This document shows, one piece after another, positions 1 to 10,471 of a stretch of 64,000 nt of DNA (the first letter of the stretch is position 1; each line of letters opens with the position of its first letter). Under the pieces are notes generated by a model, which was not told the DNA's origin, did no database searches, and worked only from the letters and a program-made list of their open reading frames with translations. This DNA comes from Cucumis sativus. Taxonomy: Eukaryota; Streptophyta; Magnoliopsida; Cucurbitales; Cucurbitaceae. Both the position numbers and the translations under genes were made by a program. The stretch lies in NCBI RefSeq assembly GCF_000004075.3, contig NC_026661.2:2604001-2668000 (forward strand). Reading direction: 5' to 3'.

Positions 1-483
1 ATTTTAAAAATATAATGACCATTTTTAAAAAAGTTTTATGATTTATTAATTAACACAAAATTTGTTTAGGGTTGAAATAGCTGTTAGAAACAATTTTTCA
101 ATTAAGTTGATGAAAGTCCCAAAATCGAAAATTTGTGATTGAATCTAAAAAGTATTAAACTATTCTCTCACGTTTTGGAATGGGAAAAGTATAATTCTAA
201 ATTATTATTTTTTTATAATGAAGGATTTTGAAGTGACTTAATGAAGTTAAAACTTTATGTGGAAATAATTAATTTGAAGAGTTGACAACGGGAGCTTAGA
301 AGTGGAAAGGATGACCTCCATGTGTACTTGATATGTAAGGTATATTACAATTAATCAATCAATATTTTAATCCTCTCACTCTTAATGTATATATCTTAAT
401 ATTGATATTTAGATGATCATATTTGTTGCGTAATTTTGTACGTCGTTGGGATAGAAAACTTAATCGCATGTCTTTAAACACTC

Positions 484-569
484 GTATTTGATTTGGTACT
501 ACATTGATGTGAGTATTCCATCTCATGTGCAAGAATACTTACATCAACGTGGTACTAAGTCAAATATAC
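484..569. repeat. imperfect hairpin, about 35-bp stem with 14-nt loop
   Basis: The arm at 484-518 pairs with the reverse complement of 533-569. Both arms share a GTACTAC/GTACCAC block and a TTGATGTxAGTATTC block, with only a few mismatches and one 2-nt bulge. The loop is 519-532. No target-site duplication and no known microRNA sequence was recognised. It could be the core of a small MITE or an unannotated microRNA-like foldback. Confidence 0.6.
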
Positions 570-2033
570 TCTAATGTCTAAATTATTAGATTGAAAGACT
601 TATCCCTTGAGGGTAATTATGTTGTGAATATGTGATTGTATTTTTTTTAAGTTCGTTCTTCTAATATATATACTCAAGAATGTGTGTAGTATTCTTAGTG
701 TTTGAATGAGTGTGGCTCTAAAGGTTGCAAAAGATGATAGTGACGAGCTCGGTCCGATGATCGTTTCTTCTTTGGTGAAACTCCAGGAGCTTGGTTGGTT
801 GACTTCGTAAGTTAATAGTTTGACATTTTGTTTAGGAAAGTGCATATACTTATGTAGACCTTTTTGTTCCTCTTTTGGCTTGAGCTTCCCTTGGGTTTCG
901 AATGGAAATTGTTTAACGTTTTGTTTAAAGATTATCTGAAACTATTGAAAAATTTCATAAATACTCTTGAATTTTAAAAACAAAAGTTAAAGAATACTTT
1001 CATTGTTCCAATTTTTACACTAAATTTTTCAGAATCCAAAATATAACTTAAATCTTAAATTAAACCATAAAATTTCACAAAATCTTATCAAATTCCAAAA
1101 ATAAAAATTTATCATTAAAATATGTTCAAACAATTATTAGTCAAATGAAAAAATGTATTTGGCTATTGATATAGACTAAACTAAACATACAACTAGTCCT
1201 AATATCTCGGGATGTTTTTCATTGGTTTTTTTTTTCTTACTAGATTCAATATACCTTACTAAAACGTGCAATATGTATTTATTTATTTATATTGAAGAAG
1301 AGGTTAGAAAAAAAATAGAGAAGTAAAAAATATTAATGACTTGTGCTATATAACAACTAGAATATCTTTCTTGTTTAAGCTTTTAAACGTAATTTTAAAA
1401 TTTTGAAAATTTTGAAGATATTTTAAAATGTTTAATATATGTTAATTGACAACTGCACTTTATTATTTGATTGGTTATTGTTTTATTATATTTCAAGCAC
1501 AATTTTTTATTTTAGAATTTAGTAAAATTTGGTGTAATTTTATGTTTTAACTTAATTCTGATTTAATGATAGATTTTTTAAAATTATATAATAACTCATA
1601 GTATTTTTGAAATAAAACTTTAATTGTTTTCATTAAAAGCTATTTTTTTTTGTTCGCACAATAATCGTGGCAAATTGTGGCAATGGACATTCAAACCACC
1701 TATTATAGAGTGAGGAAGGCCATGTAAACTATCATACAACTAGATTCATTTTCGTTCAAATTTTAGATTCAATATTAATTTTAAATTACTGTTTTATTTC
1801 TTTTCAATCATGTAATTGTTTTAATTCGATTTCTTAGGTATTTTAGTCCATTCTATTATATATAGTTATGTGTGACTAAAATTAGTTTGATTTAGTGGCA
1901 TGATTCCTAATCTTTAAGGACGTAAGCTCAATCATGTATGTAAAATTATTGTACTAAAATATATACCACATGGTTTCATGACTATGTCCTCATCCCAAAG
2001 TAATGGTTGATGGTAATCTCTGTTATATCCAAT

Positions 2034-2099
2034 GGCCCATGTTCACGTAGCCCAAATATTATAGACGATTGGGCCACATATTGACAATCGACAGGCCCA
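2034..2099. promoter_or_regulatory. cluster of four Site II (TGGGCY) motifs
   Basis: GGCCCA occurs at 2034-2039 and 2094-2099, AGCCCA at 2049-2054 and TGGGCC at 2070-2075, so four TGGGCY-type elements lie within 66 bp. In plants such clusters bind TCP factors and mark promoters of housekeeping, ribosomal-protein and snoRNA genes. No matching coding exon was found within 1 kb on either side, so the driven transcript, if any, is unknown. Confidence 0.45.
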
Positions 2100-2245
2100 T
2101 ACTTGCAATGTACGCCGCATCACCAGGCCTTCTCTTCTAAGCCTTAATTCATCTAACCTAATTTTCATTTTCATGTTGAGACGATAATTGCTAGATGATC
2201 ATTGGAACAATAATAATCAATTATATAATAATATTTTAAAAAAAT

Positions 2246-2460
2246 TACAAATATAGCAAAACTATCACTGATAGACTTGTATCATTGATAGATTTGTATG
2301 ATCTATTGGTGATAGACTAATTTTTACAACATGATCTATTAGTGATAGACTTTATTATTGATAGAATTTGACAAAATTTACGATACTTGCAATTTTTTTA
2401 AAATGTTGCTATATACTTAATTATTTTGAATTTAATTGCTAAATTTGCAACTATTCCAAT
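2246..2460. repeat. dispersed MITE-like repeat with TGATAGA words
   Basis: The stretch contains about five degenerate copies of a 16-20 bp word of the form TATYANTGATAGACTT, between AT-rich ends reading ACAAATATAGCAAAA and, in opposite sense, TTGCTATATACTTAATT. Weaker relatives with ATAGC/GCTAT ends occur near 8940-9110, 14740-14860, 20505-20670 and 22730-22830. This suggests an old non-autonomous repeat family. Exact ends and target duplications could not be fixed by eye. Confidence 0.45.
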
Positions 2461-4718
2461 TTTCAAATTTAGTTATGAAATGTACTATTCATATCTAAAT
2501 GGGAAATGACATCAACTCATTTATGATTTGAAAAAAAATAGCTCTATCTCACTTTTGAAAATTTAGAAAATATTGTCACATGAGTTATACTATCATTTGT
2601 TTTTTATTTGTTGCTATTTTTGCAAAAGCCCCTACCTAAATCTATAATTAAAAAAATACAGCTTATTATAGAGTTAAGGTTGATGAATTTGATTACGTTT
2701 GAAAATCACGTGAGATCTACCAAGTTTCTTTAGACTCTTATGAACTATTTTCCTTTTCTCCGACACATACTCTTGTTGTTCCTATTATATATTATTGCAA
2801 TACGAGAATTACTAGTTGTCATAGTTATTAATGGTAATGTTATTGATTCATTCTAAACAATAATGATAGACAATGATACTAGACAATTTTATGTTTGACA
2901 AAGTCAAAAAAGTTCCATCCTTGTTGGGCATAAAGTTGTTTAAACAACCGTGAGATAGTTTAGTAACCATATATTGGAATTTTCATAATTAATGGATTTT
3001 AATATTGCATTTTTTATAATTAAATGTTATTAATACAAAAAAAAGAATTAGGTTTCGAATTTAGGCTTATAGTAATTATATTGATACGTCCATAAAAACT
3101 CATTACAATCACATCAGTTTTGAATAATGTGTGATGATATGTCATTAAAGCCAAAAGTGTCTATCTAACTTAAAAGTATACATCGAGAGAGGTTAGCTAA
3201 TTAAAATACACTTATAGAGAGAGATTAACTAGTAATCTCGTTACAATATTAAAGGTTCATTTTTTGTTCTTTTCAAGGAGTTGAGAATGATCACCTTTTC
3301 ACTTATTTGCATCAAAGAAAACTAAAGAATATTGAAACATTGTTAATTCCAATCGACATAATGTGAAATATCAATGACATCGATAACGACTTTTTGGAAG
3401 GAGTCCCCTAAAATTTATATTTGTGGGATCATGTTTTAAATTTTTTTGTTATTCTAGGTATATAAATTTAGTTTGCATGTTTAAATTTACTTTTAGAATC
3501 TTATTAAAATTATATTTTTAGTTTTAGTTAGCCATTTTATTTTTCTCTTTTTCAATACATGGTGTGTATCACTTAAGATTGAGTTACATTATTAGTCATA
3601 TTTCAAAAACAAAATAAGATTTTTTTCAAAAAATTAAATTTTTACTTGGTTTTTCAAATAGTCCTTTTTTAAATTGAAAATTAAAACTTTCCAATAGCAC
3701 ACAAATGAAAATAGGAAGATATGAACATAATTAGAATCAATTACAAATAATTGATTGAGTAAGTGAGATATTGATTATGATGAAAGAAAGGAACTATATG
3801 CACACATTCATATTATTTAATTTTGTTACTTTTAGTAAAAAAAAAAAAAACTTGCGACACATGAAATAAATAATTGGAAAGAAACTAGTTAAGGCATAGT
3901 ATACATCATCGATATCAATAGAGTTATATGATCATTTTGATCTATGTAAGACATTAAGATCACTGCTCTTATTTAACTCCAAATTTTAGAAAAAATCTAA
4001 TTTTATCATGTACAACATTTCATATAACTTTTAGCTTATTTGGTACCAATTTTATTCAGAAACTTGTTTGTTTTCTTTCATTAATTCTATATCATTATTA
4101 CTTTTCTTACAGAATAATGAAATGAATTTCTTAGTCTAATTTTAAAAGCTTTATATACTTTTTTTTTTTTTTTGAAACATCGATGGAAAATGAATAACAA
4201 AACATATAAATTTAATTTTTAAAAACTAAAACCATAAATAAATGGTAAACAATACTCTCTTTTATTTTTACTTCAACAATGATAAAATAGAGATTAATCC
4301 ATCCACTTTTAAAATGTTACTTGATGCATTATGTATTAGATCATGTTTGAATTTTGATAGGGAAACCTTTTCTTTATTTACCTTTTTTAAAAAAAAAAGA
4401 AAAAAAGAAAAAACTGATCAATATGATATCATACACACATTACAAGCTTTACATTGCTTGATTTTATACCTCTACTTTTTGTTTTGCTTGTAATTAAGTT
4501 TTAGGATTATAAATTTGAATGGGAGAGAAGTTAGAGGATGAAGTTTGATAAGAGAAAGTGGTAATTAGAAACATTATAACAAAATCTATTTGCATATAGC
4601 CTTTTTTTAAAAAAGTTGTAAACATTGGAAAATAGAGAAGAGAGTAGTACAATAATAGTTGAACTTTGTTCCACGTACAATAAAAACTTAGAAATTATGT
4701 GTAAAATGAGATAGGGTT

Positions 4719-5750
4719 TTAATGACCACCACCTCCTCCACCGGATCCAGAACCAACACCAACGCCATGTCCAGATCCACCACCTATTCCCACTCCAATC
4801 CCTATTCCTATTCCAATTCCTCCACCGTGACCACCACCGGCACCCCCTCCTATGCCACCACCACCTCCAGCGCCTCCTCCAAGTCCTCCACCACCTCCAA
4901 ATCCACCTCCATGACCTGAACCTCCTCCCAAACCACCACCTCCACCTCCTCCACCTCCACCTCCACCTCCACCTCCGGCACCTCCTCCGATACCACCACC
5001 TACACCTCCACCAGCTCCAAAGCCTCCACCATGGCCTGACCCACCACCAATGCCGCCGCCTCCTCCACCGCCTCCACCACCTCCTCCTCCTCCTCCTGCA
5101 CCACCACCAACTCCTCCACCAACACCTCCTCCAGCTCCAAATCCTCCGCCATGTCCACCACCAATGCCACCACCACCCCCTCCGCCGCCTCCACCTCCAC
5201 CTCCACCTCCAGCGCCTCCACCAACACCACCACCAACACCTCCTCCAGCTCCAATACCTCCACCATGACCTGATCCACCACCAACACCACCACCGCCGCC
5301 TCCACCAAATCCACCTCCACCCCCAACTCCTCCTCCCGCACCACCTCCAACGCCACCTCCAAATCCTCCACCATGTCCCGAACCACCTCCCAATCCTCCT
5401 CCTCCACCACCTCCAAATCCGCCACCACCACCAACACCACCTCCAGCACCACCACCTACTCCACCACCACCTCCAAACCCTCCACCCGATCCACCACCAA
5501 GTCCTCCACCTCTACCACCACCAAGTCCTCCACCCCTACCACCACCAAATCCACCACCTCTACCGCCACCAAAGCCACCTCGTCCACGTCCTCCGAATCT
5601 GCCACCGCAACGCCTGCCCCAACGACAGTCGTCGTCATCCCTAAACCCATTTTTATTAAGCTTGTCATCTCCCAAAACAATAGCGCTCAAATGGAGCACA
5701 ATGCAGAGGGTAAGAAGACCCAGAGAAAACCATTTTTGAGAGCCACCCAT
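4719..5750 (-). CDS. secreted glycine-rich protein (cell-wall type GRP)
   Basis: This intronless frame encodes 343 residues. It opens with a signal peptide: MGGSQKWF, a leucine-rich hydrophobic core and a likely cleavage after VLG near residue 27. A short charged stretch with DDDDCRWGRRCGG follows, then almost pure glycine spaced by F, V, A, I, L, S and H (GGGxGGG). Three near-identical units of about 39 residues (roughly nt 4910-5265), each with a run of about 15 glycines, suggest recent internal expansion. The tail changes to GIGIGIGVGIGG and GSGSGGGGGGH. Plant GRPs of this layout are structural proteins of the cell wall or apoplast. No RNA-binding, oleosin or cysteine-rich C-terminal domain is present. 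The start is the first ATG after a TATA motif and gives the signal peptide. The opposite-strand proline-rich frame is a mirror of the GGN codons. Confidence 0.88.
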   Translation of the reverse strand: MGGSQKWFSLGLLTLCIVLHLSAIVLGDDKLNKNGFRDDDDCRWGRRCGGRFGGRGRGGFGGGRGGGFGGGRGGGLGGGRGGGLGGGSGGGFGGGGGVGGGAGGGVGGGGGFGGGGGGGLGGGSGHGGGFGGGVGGGAGGGVGGGGGFGGGGGGGVGGGSGHGGGIGAGGGVGGGVGGGAGGGGGGGGGGGGGGGIGGGHGGGFGAGGGVGGGVGGGAGGGGGGGGGGGGGGGIGGGSGHGGGFGAGGGVGGGIGGGAGGGGGGGGGGGGGGGLGGGSGHGGGFGGGGGLGGGAGGGGGIGGGAGGGHGGGIGIGIGIGVGIGGGSGHGVGVGSGSGGGGGGH

Positions 5751-5809
5751 ATATGTCCACCAAAAATATCTTTTGGGTTTGTGTTTCGCTACTCACAAGT
5801 CTAAAATCA

Positions 5810-5822
5810 ACATATATATATA
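5810..5822 (-). promoter_or_regulatory. TATA box of the glycine-rich protein gene
   Basis: A run of alternating T and A (TATATATATATG read on the minus strand) lies about 60-72 bases upstream of the GRP start codon. That spacing fits a TATA box with a short 5' leader of roughly 30-40 nt. The leader itself was not verified. Confidence 0.55.
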
Positions 5823-8800
5823 GGCTTCACCTTCCCCTCCATTACATAATTACGTGTTCCTCTATATTCAAGTTGCTATTGGTTATGAGGGCGCGTTGAA
5901 CCGTTGGGGAGTTGGCCAATATCATTTAATGACATATATATACATACGCATATAAGTCAAAAGCATACTAACATGGGTCACAACTTATCTCCATCCCTTT
6001 GACTCTAATTATGTACACACCTTTTATCCCTTTCAAACAAATTAAACTCACACAACTCACAAAAGCAATATCTATTCAAGACTCTCTTTCTTTTTATTTC
6101 CATTAAAGTAGTTCTTGAACATTCAAGTCTCTAATGGCTTTTCAGTTTTGTAACGTAACCCTTACTTTTTTTAAAATATATGAATTAGGACAAATTATTC
6201 ATTAGCTAGGAACTAATTAATATTCGCAGTGAAAGAACCACACCAAATAGTTGGGTAGGTGTTAATTTAGTTTAGATATTTCGTTGCTTCTGCTGCTACC
6301 GATTCCACAAAGTTTTAGTATTTTTCCAAAAAAGAAAAAAAATCCCATCAGCTAGAACTAAATATTAACAATGAAAGTGGACAATATTGAAGAAGATGGG
6401 AATGGCCTTTCGATCAGCACCAGCGACGGCGTCAACTACTCGCCGACAGTGTGGCTGGGTCAAAACAGTAGGATTTGGATATGGATATAGCATGTGAAAT
6501 TTAAGCTTGGGTTCAGTTGGGGCGATCGTCGGTGTCTATGCAACAATAAATGAAGAAAAACTGTAAGCGATTCTAACTATTATTATTATTCATAACTGCA
6601 ACTTGCATGGACCAATTGACCTAATCTTTATTTATTTATGAAAAATATTTTAGTGTACTGTAATAGGAACCAATCCCTTCGACCATCTTCTTTGATATCT
6701 CATGTGTGAAATTAGTGATTGAACCAAAAGCTGTGGATGAATAAAGTAAATTTAGTATTATATTTTCTAAACAATAACATCTCTTTGCAATTATAGTTTG
6801 TATATGGGATAAACAATAAAAAAAAAAAAAAAAAAAAAAAAAAAACTGTAATCCAATATAATCCAAATATTAGAACTTATTTATTTATATGTCACTATCC
6901 ATTAATCACTTTAATGTGTGCTATGGCAATCAATTGGTTGGAGAGAGTATAGGGACGAGAGCACCGTGTGAGAACACATAATCGCCACAATTATATATTT
7001 TTCAGATAAGACGTTTTCGTGGAGTTGAAGTCTTATTACGAAGATTGCAATAATAGCATTTGACTTCAATATCCATTTAATACACAACCTAATCAAGTTT
7101 CATTTTACTTTTAAATTTAAAAATGGGCTGACTAGATTTATGGCAAATTTCAAAGTTTATACTTTATACAAAATAACACAAATTAAAATTAATTATAAAA
7201 AGAAGACAAAATCGTAAAATTATTTAAGAAAGAAAAGGCAAAATTGGCAAAACAAACCATCACTTTTGTACTTACAGCCCCAACTTCAAATATAGAATCT
7301 GAAAAGTCTCCAGCTCTTTGTAAAACAACCATATACATTATTATAACTTAAATATTTATCAAAGAAATTCATTGGTCTGTCAAATCTAAAATAATGTCTA
7401 ATTGTCAGATTGAAAAGGTTAAAAAACAAGCCAGGAAAATATTAGCCTACACACATGAACCAATTAAGAAGTTCAATTTCCTGGGGATTCCATTTTCAAA
7501 ATTAGGGATTCCCATCCTTCTTCTTCTTTATTCACAGAGGTGTGAACTAAAGCTCCATCCACCTTTGCCTTCGTTTGGCCATGGGTAATGGTTGTTGAGA
7601 ACGTCAAAACCTTCCCAGCCTTTTGCTTTCAGTCTCGAAAACAACAACTTGGGTAAACGAGAGGACTCCAAACGCTCCATCGAAGGTAGGGTTGTAACTG
7701 GTGGTTAGGTCATGGGTTAAGTGGCCTCCTTCTCAATCTCCCAATCACTTTAAGTGCACATTCTTCACCCGGTCTTAAAAGGAAACGAAATCACAAACAC
7801 CCAACATTTTTCTTCTCGAAGATGCACTAAACGACACTATTTCAACCCTTGAAAAATACCAAATAGTTTTGAAAATTCAATATGTTATATAGAGAGAAAT
7901 GTTTATATTTAAAAAAATGATCAAAGATTTTGGAAAAAGTTTTAATTCAGTAATAATAATATGTATATTAAAAACAATTGAAAAAGGAAAAGAATCTTAG
8001 ATACTATACTAAAATATTTTCTTATTTTTTAGGATTCACAACGGAACAAAGTAAAATCTAATTGATATTTAATTAATAAATCTAAAAAATAGATGAACAA
8101 ACACTCTACTACAAAAACAAATACATGATGTTTTTAATAAAAATCGTCAAGTAAAATGAAAAAAAGAAAGAAGATGATATTATGTGATATTGATTACATT
8201 ACAAATACATCCTATTTAATTGTCACTAACAAGGAAGATGCCGATGAGGAAAATTAATAAACTTATCATATCAATAAATGAAACCGAAATCTATGAGAAA
8301 TTGGAAAGGTAAACAAAAAGTGAAACATTGATGTTGTATTTCAAGTGTTCATATATTTTATTTCCATCATTATACGACACAAATTGATGGGCAAACATTA
8401 ACTTTTTCACCTAATGATGCTCCCTTAAATTCAAAAGTCGAGATTATGGGAGAGAGTACATCCATCATGGTAGCACATGTACAAAGTACATACCAAAGAC
8501 CTAGGTGATAGACTTATATTGGAAACTAATATAATTGTAACCATTGTGTGACTAATTAAGAATAGTTTTTTTTAACGATAACTTATAGGTAAAAAGAAAG
8601 TTGAAAATTAACAAATAAGTTTAGGATGCAAACGGGTGAAGTCAGATTAACTTTTCGTTTAAAACAACTTGACCCGATAAGTTCAGATCTAGTATGAAAC
8701 GGGTTGGAAAAGAAATATTTCAATTACGAGCTTGAACAAAATAAAGATACCCTTTTGAAGTTGAAAAAGAAAACAAAACTTGAAATCTATTGAGGAAGTG

Positions 8801-10471
8801 CAAAAAATTAAAAAAAAAAATTGTTTGATACCACTAATCATGAACAAAAGATGAATTAGTGAAAGAATATTTAAAACGCAAATTGCATTAATGGCAAAAA
8901 CATTTAGAAAAAAATAGTTTAAGACATTTCTTCTTTTTGCAATATGACAAATATAGCCATAATTAGTGATATCAAAGGACTATCATAAGGTTATCAAAAA
9001 GGCTTTCAGAGAATTATCGACTTTTAAATTTGCTACTTTTGCAATTTAGAAAATATAATGACATTTACTCTATTACCATAATTTTTTTTGTTATTTTTGC
9101 AAGCGTCCCTATTTAAAATTGAAGAGACGGGGAGAGGTTGAAGAGAGAGAAAGGTTTGGAGAGAAAGAATTTGGAGTGACCAAACATCCAATATTAATTA
9201 GATTTTATTCAATAATTTTGATGTAATTTTAGTATTTTTAAATTTTATCTTTAGTCTTTTTTTTCATGCATTATAGTTTTAATTTTGAGGCTATTTAACC
9301 TTTGCTATTAAGTTGTTATAAGAGTTTCTTACAACTAATTTAGCCTTTGTGCTTGTTTTCAAAATTAGCAATAAAGTTTTTTAAATTTTGCAAAAACATT
9401 AAGGTGGAATTCTCATACTATTTATTTATGAAGTGTTCGAATCTTGCGACAAGGAACCTCTTCTTGTTTCAAGATATTGATGTTAAGGCAATCACTGTCA
9501 AACCTAATCTCCCTAAGGTTGAAATCGTATTACTTCGAGTTTTAATGATTGAGAATTAGGAGTTCATATATTGAAAGGGTTCTCCATTCCAATTGCTAGG
9601 AATTTCATATCAACTAGGGTGAGAGGTTGCAACTTATGGCAAAAAAAAATGTTATAAAATATAAAAGTAAGCCCTAAACATATTCTAAGATTCATTTCAA
9701 ACAAATAGTGAACTAAACCAAATCGGTTCACACAAGAATATAATTAAACTCAATAAAAATAGATGATTTATCAAGAACTATGTTAGAGGTAAAAATAAAC
9801 TGAACCATAGTTCTATCACTTTGTATGTAAGTTGATTGTATTTATTTCGACAATATTATCTTTTATATAATATATGAAATTTGAGAAAAACTATTACTTC
9901 TAATATATAATTTTTTGTCATATTCATTTGTGTGTGTAGTAAATAAGGTTTGGTGTTCTATCTTTAACCGGTGGAAACTTCCCATCTTTCTCTGGAGTTG
10001 GTATCGCATTTATTTGCCTCTCAATAATACATCTATAAGACTAATTTCATATCCTTAGATATTTAATATTTCTAACCCCACTTGTAGGAGCAAGAATTTA
10101 GAGGCATTCACTGTTTTGAAATATCAGTATTCATATTCACATTGATTCTTTAATCCTTGGACGGATAGAAATTATGGAAGAAAGACACATCCTTTTGCAT
10201 TCATTCACAATATTGCATGTCTCATTCCTTTGAATTTTCCAAAACGTTTTTGGTATACAACATTGTATAATGTCTCCAAAAGATTGATAACTAAAACTAA
10301 CAAGAATTCAAGCAAGACAATGGTGAACCAACAAAAACAAATGTTGAAACAGAGACTCAGACAGAACAAATCAAGCTAGAAATAGACCGAGGGCTCGAGT
10401 TGAACCAAAACACTACAGGTTTTACATAAAACCTTTGATGAAATTGATTTCTGATCTGAACTGTTCTTGCT
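5823..10471. other. intergenic DNA between the GRP and SKS genes
   Basis: No intact gene was seen. Contents include a possible small-gene relic (6402-6566), a 27-base A-tract at about 6819-6845, a slightly GC-richer stretch at 7540-7800 without a consistent frame, and a TGATAGA-family-like fragment near 8940-9110. The final 150 bases up to 10471 probably include the 3' UTR of the SKS gene, which reads leftward. Confidence 0.6.
6402..6566 (+). pseudogene. possible relic of a small membrane-protein gene
   Basis: An ATG at 6402 opens a frame of 31 codons (MAFRSAPATAS..., ending VGFGYGYSM), stops at TGA 6495-6497, and continues in the same frame to TAA 6564-6566 with a hydrophobic segment LGSVGAIVGVY. 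The block is clearly GC-richer than its surroundings. The hydrophobic part vaguely recalls short single-span mitochondrial proteins of the STMP1 type (LG..G.VVGMY), but the family link is only an impression. It could be a decayed copy, a real gene with a sequence error, or chance. No intron of plausible size removes the stop. Confidence 0.25.

Larger units (their letters stand above)
1..4718. other. AT-rich intergenic DNA, no gene found
   Basis: No convincing open frame or exon chain was seen on either strand. The few frames over 60 codons are low-complexity and lack family motifs. Recognisable items inside are a short hairpin (484-569), a cluster of Site II promoter motifs (2034-2099), a TGATAGA-rich dispersed repeat (about 2246-2460) and homopolymer runs such as the A-tract near 3837-3851. 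Confidence 0.7.

Noticed and set aside
5050..5268. Proline-rich frame on the plus strand opposite the GRP
   Set aside because: It is the exact mirror of glycine codons of the GRP, has no signal peptide and no promoter. The other serine/threonine- and valine-rich frames there are likewise shadows.
7540..7800. GC-richer block between repeats
   Set aside because: Short open pieces exist in several frames, but none is consistent or recognisable. At most a very old relic.
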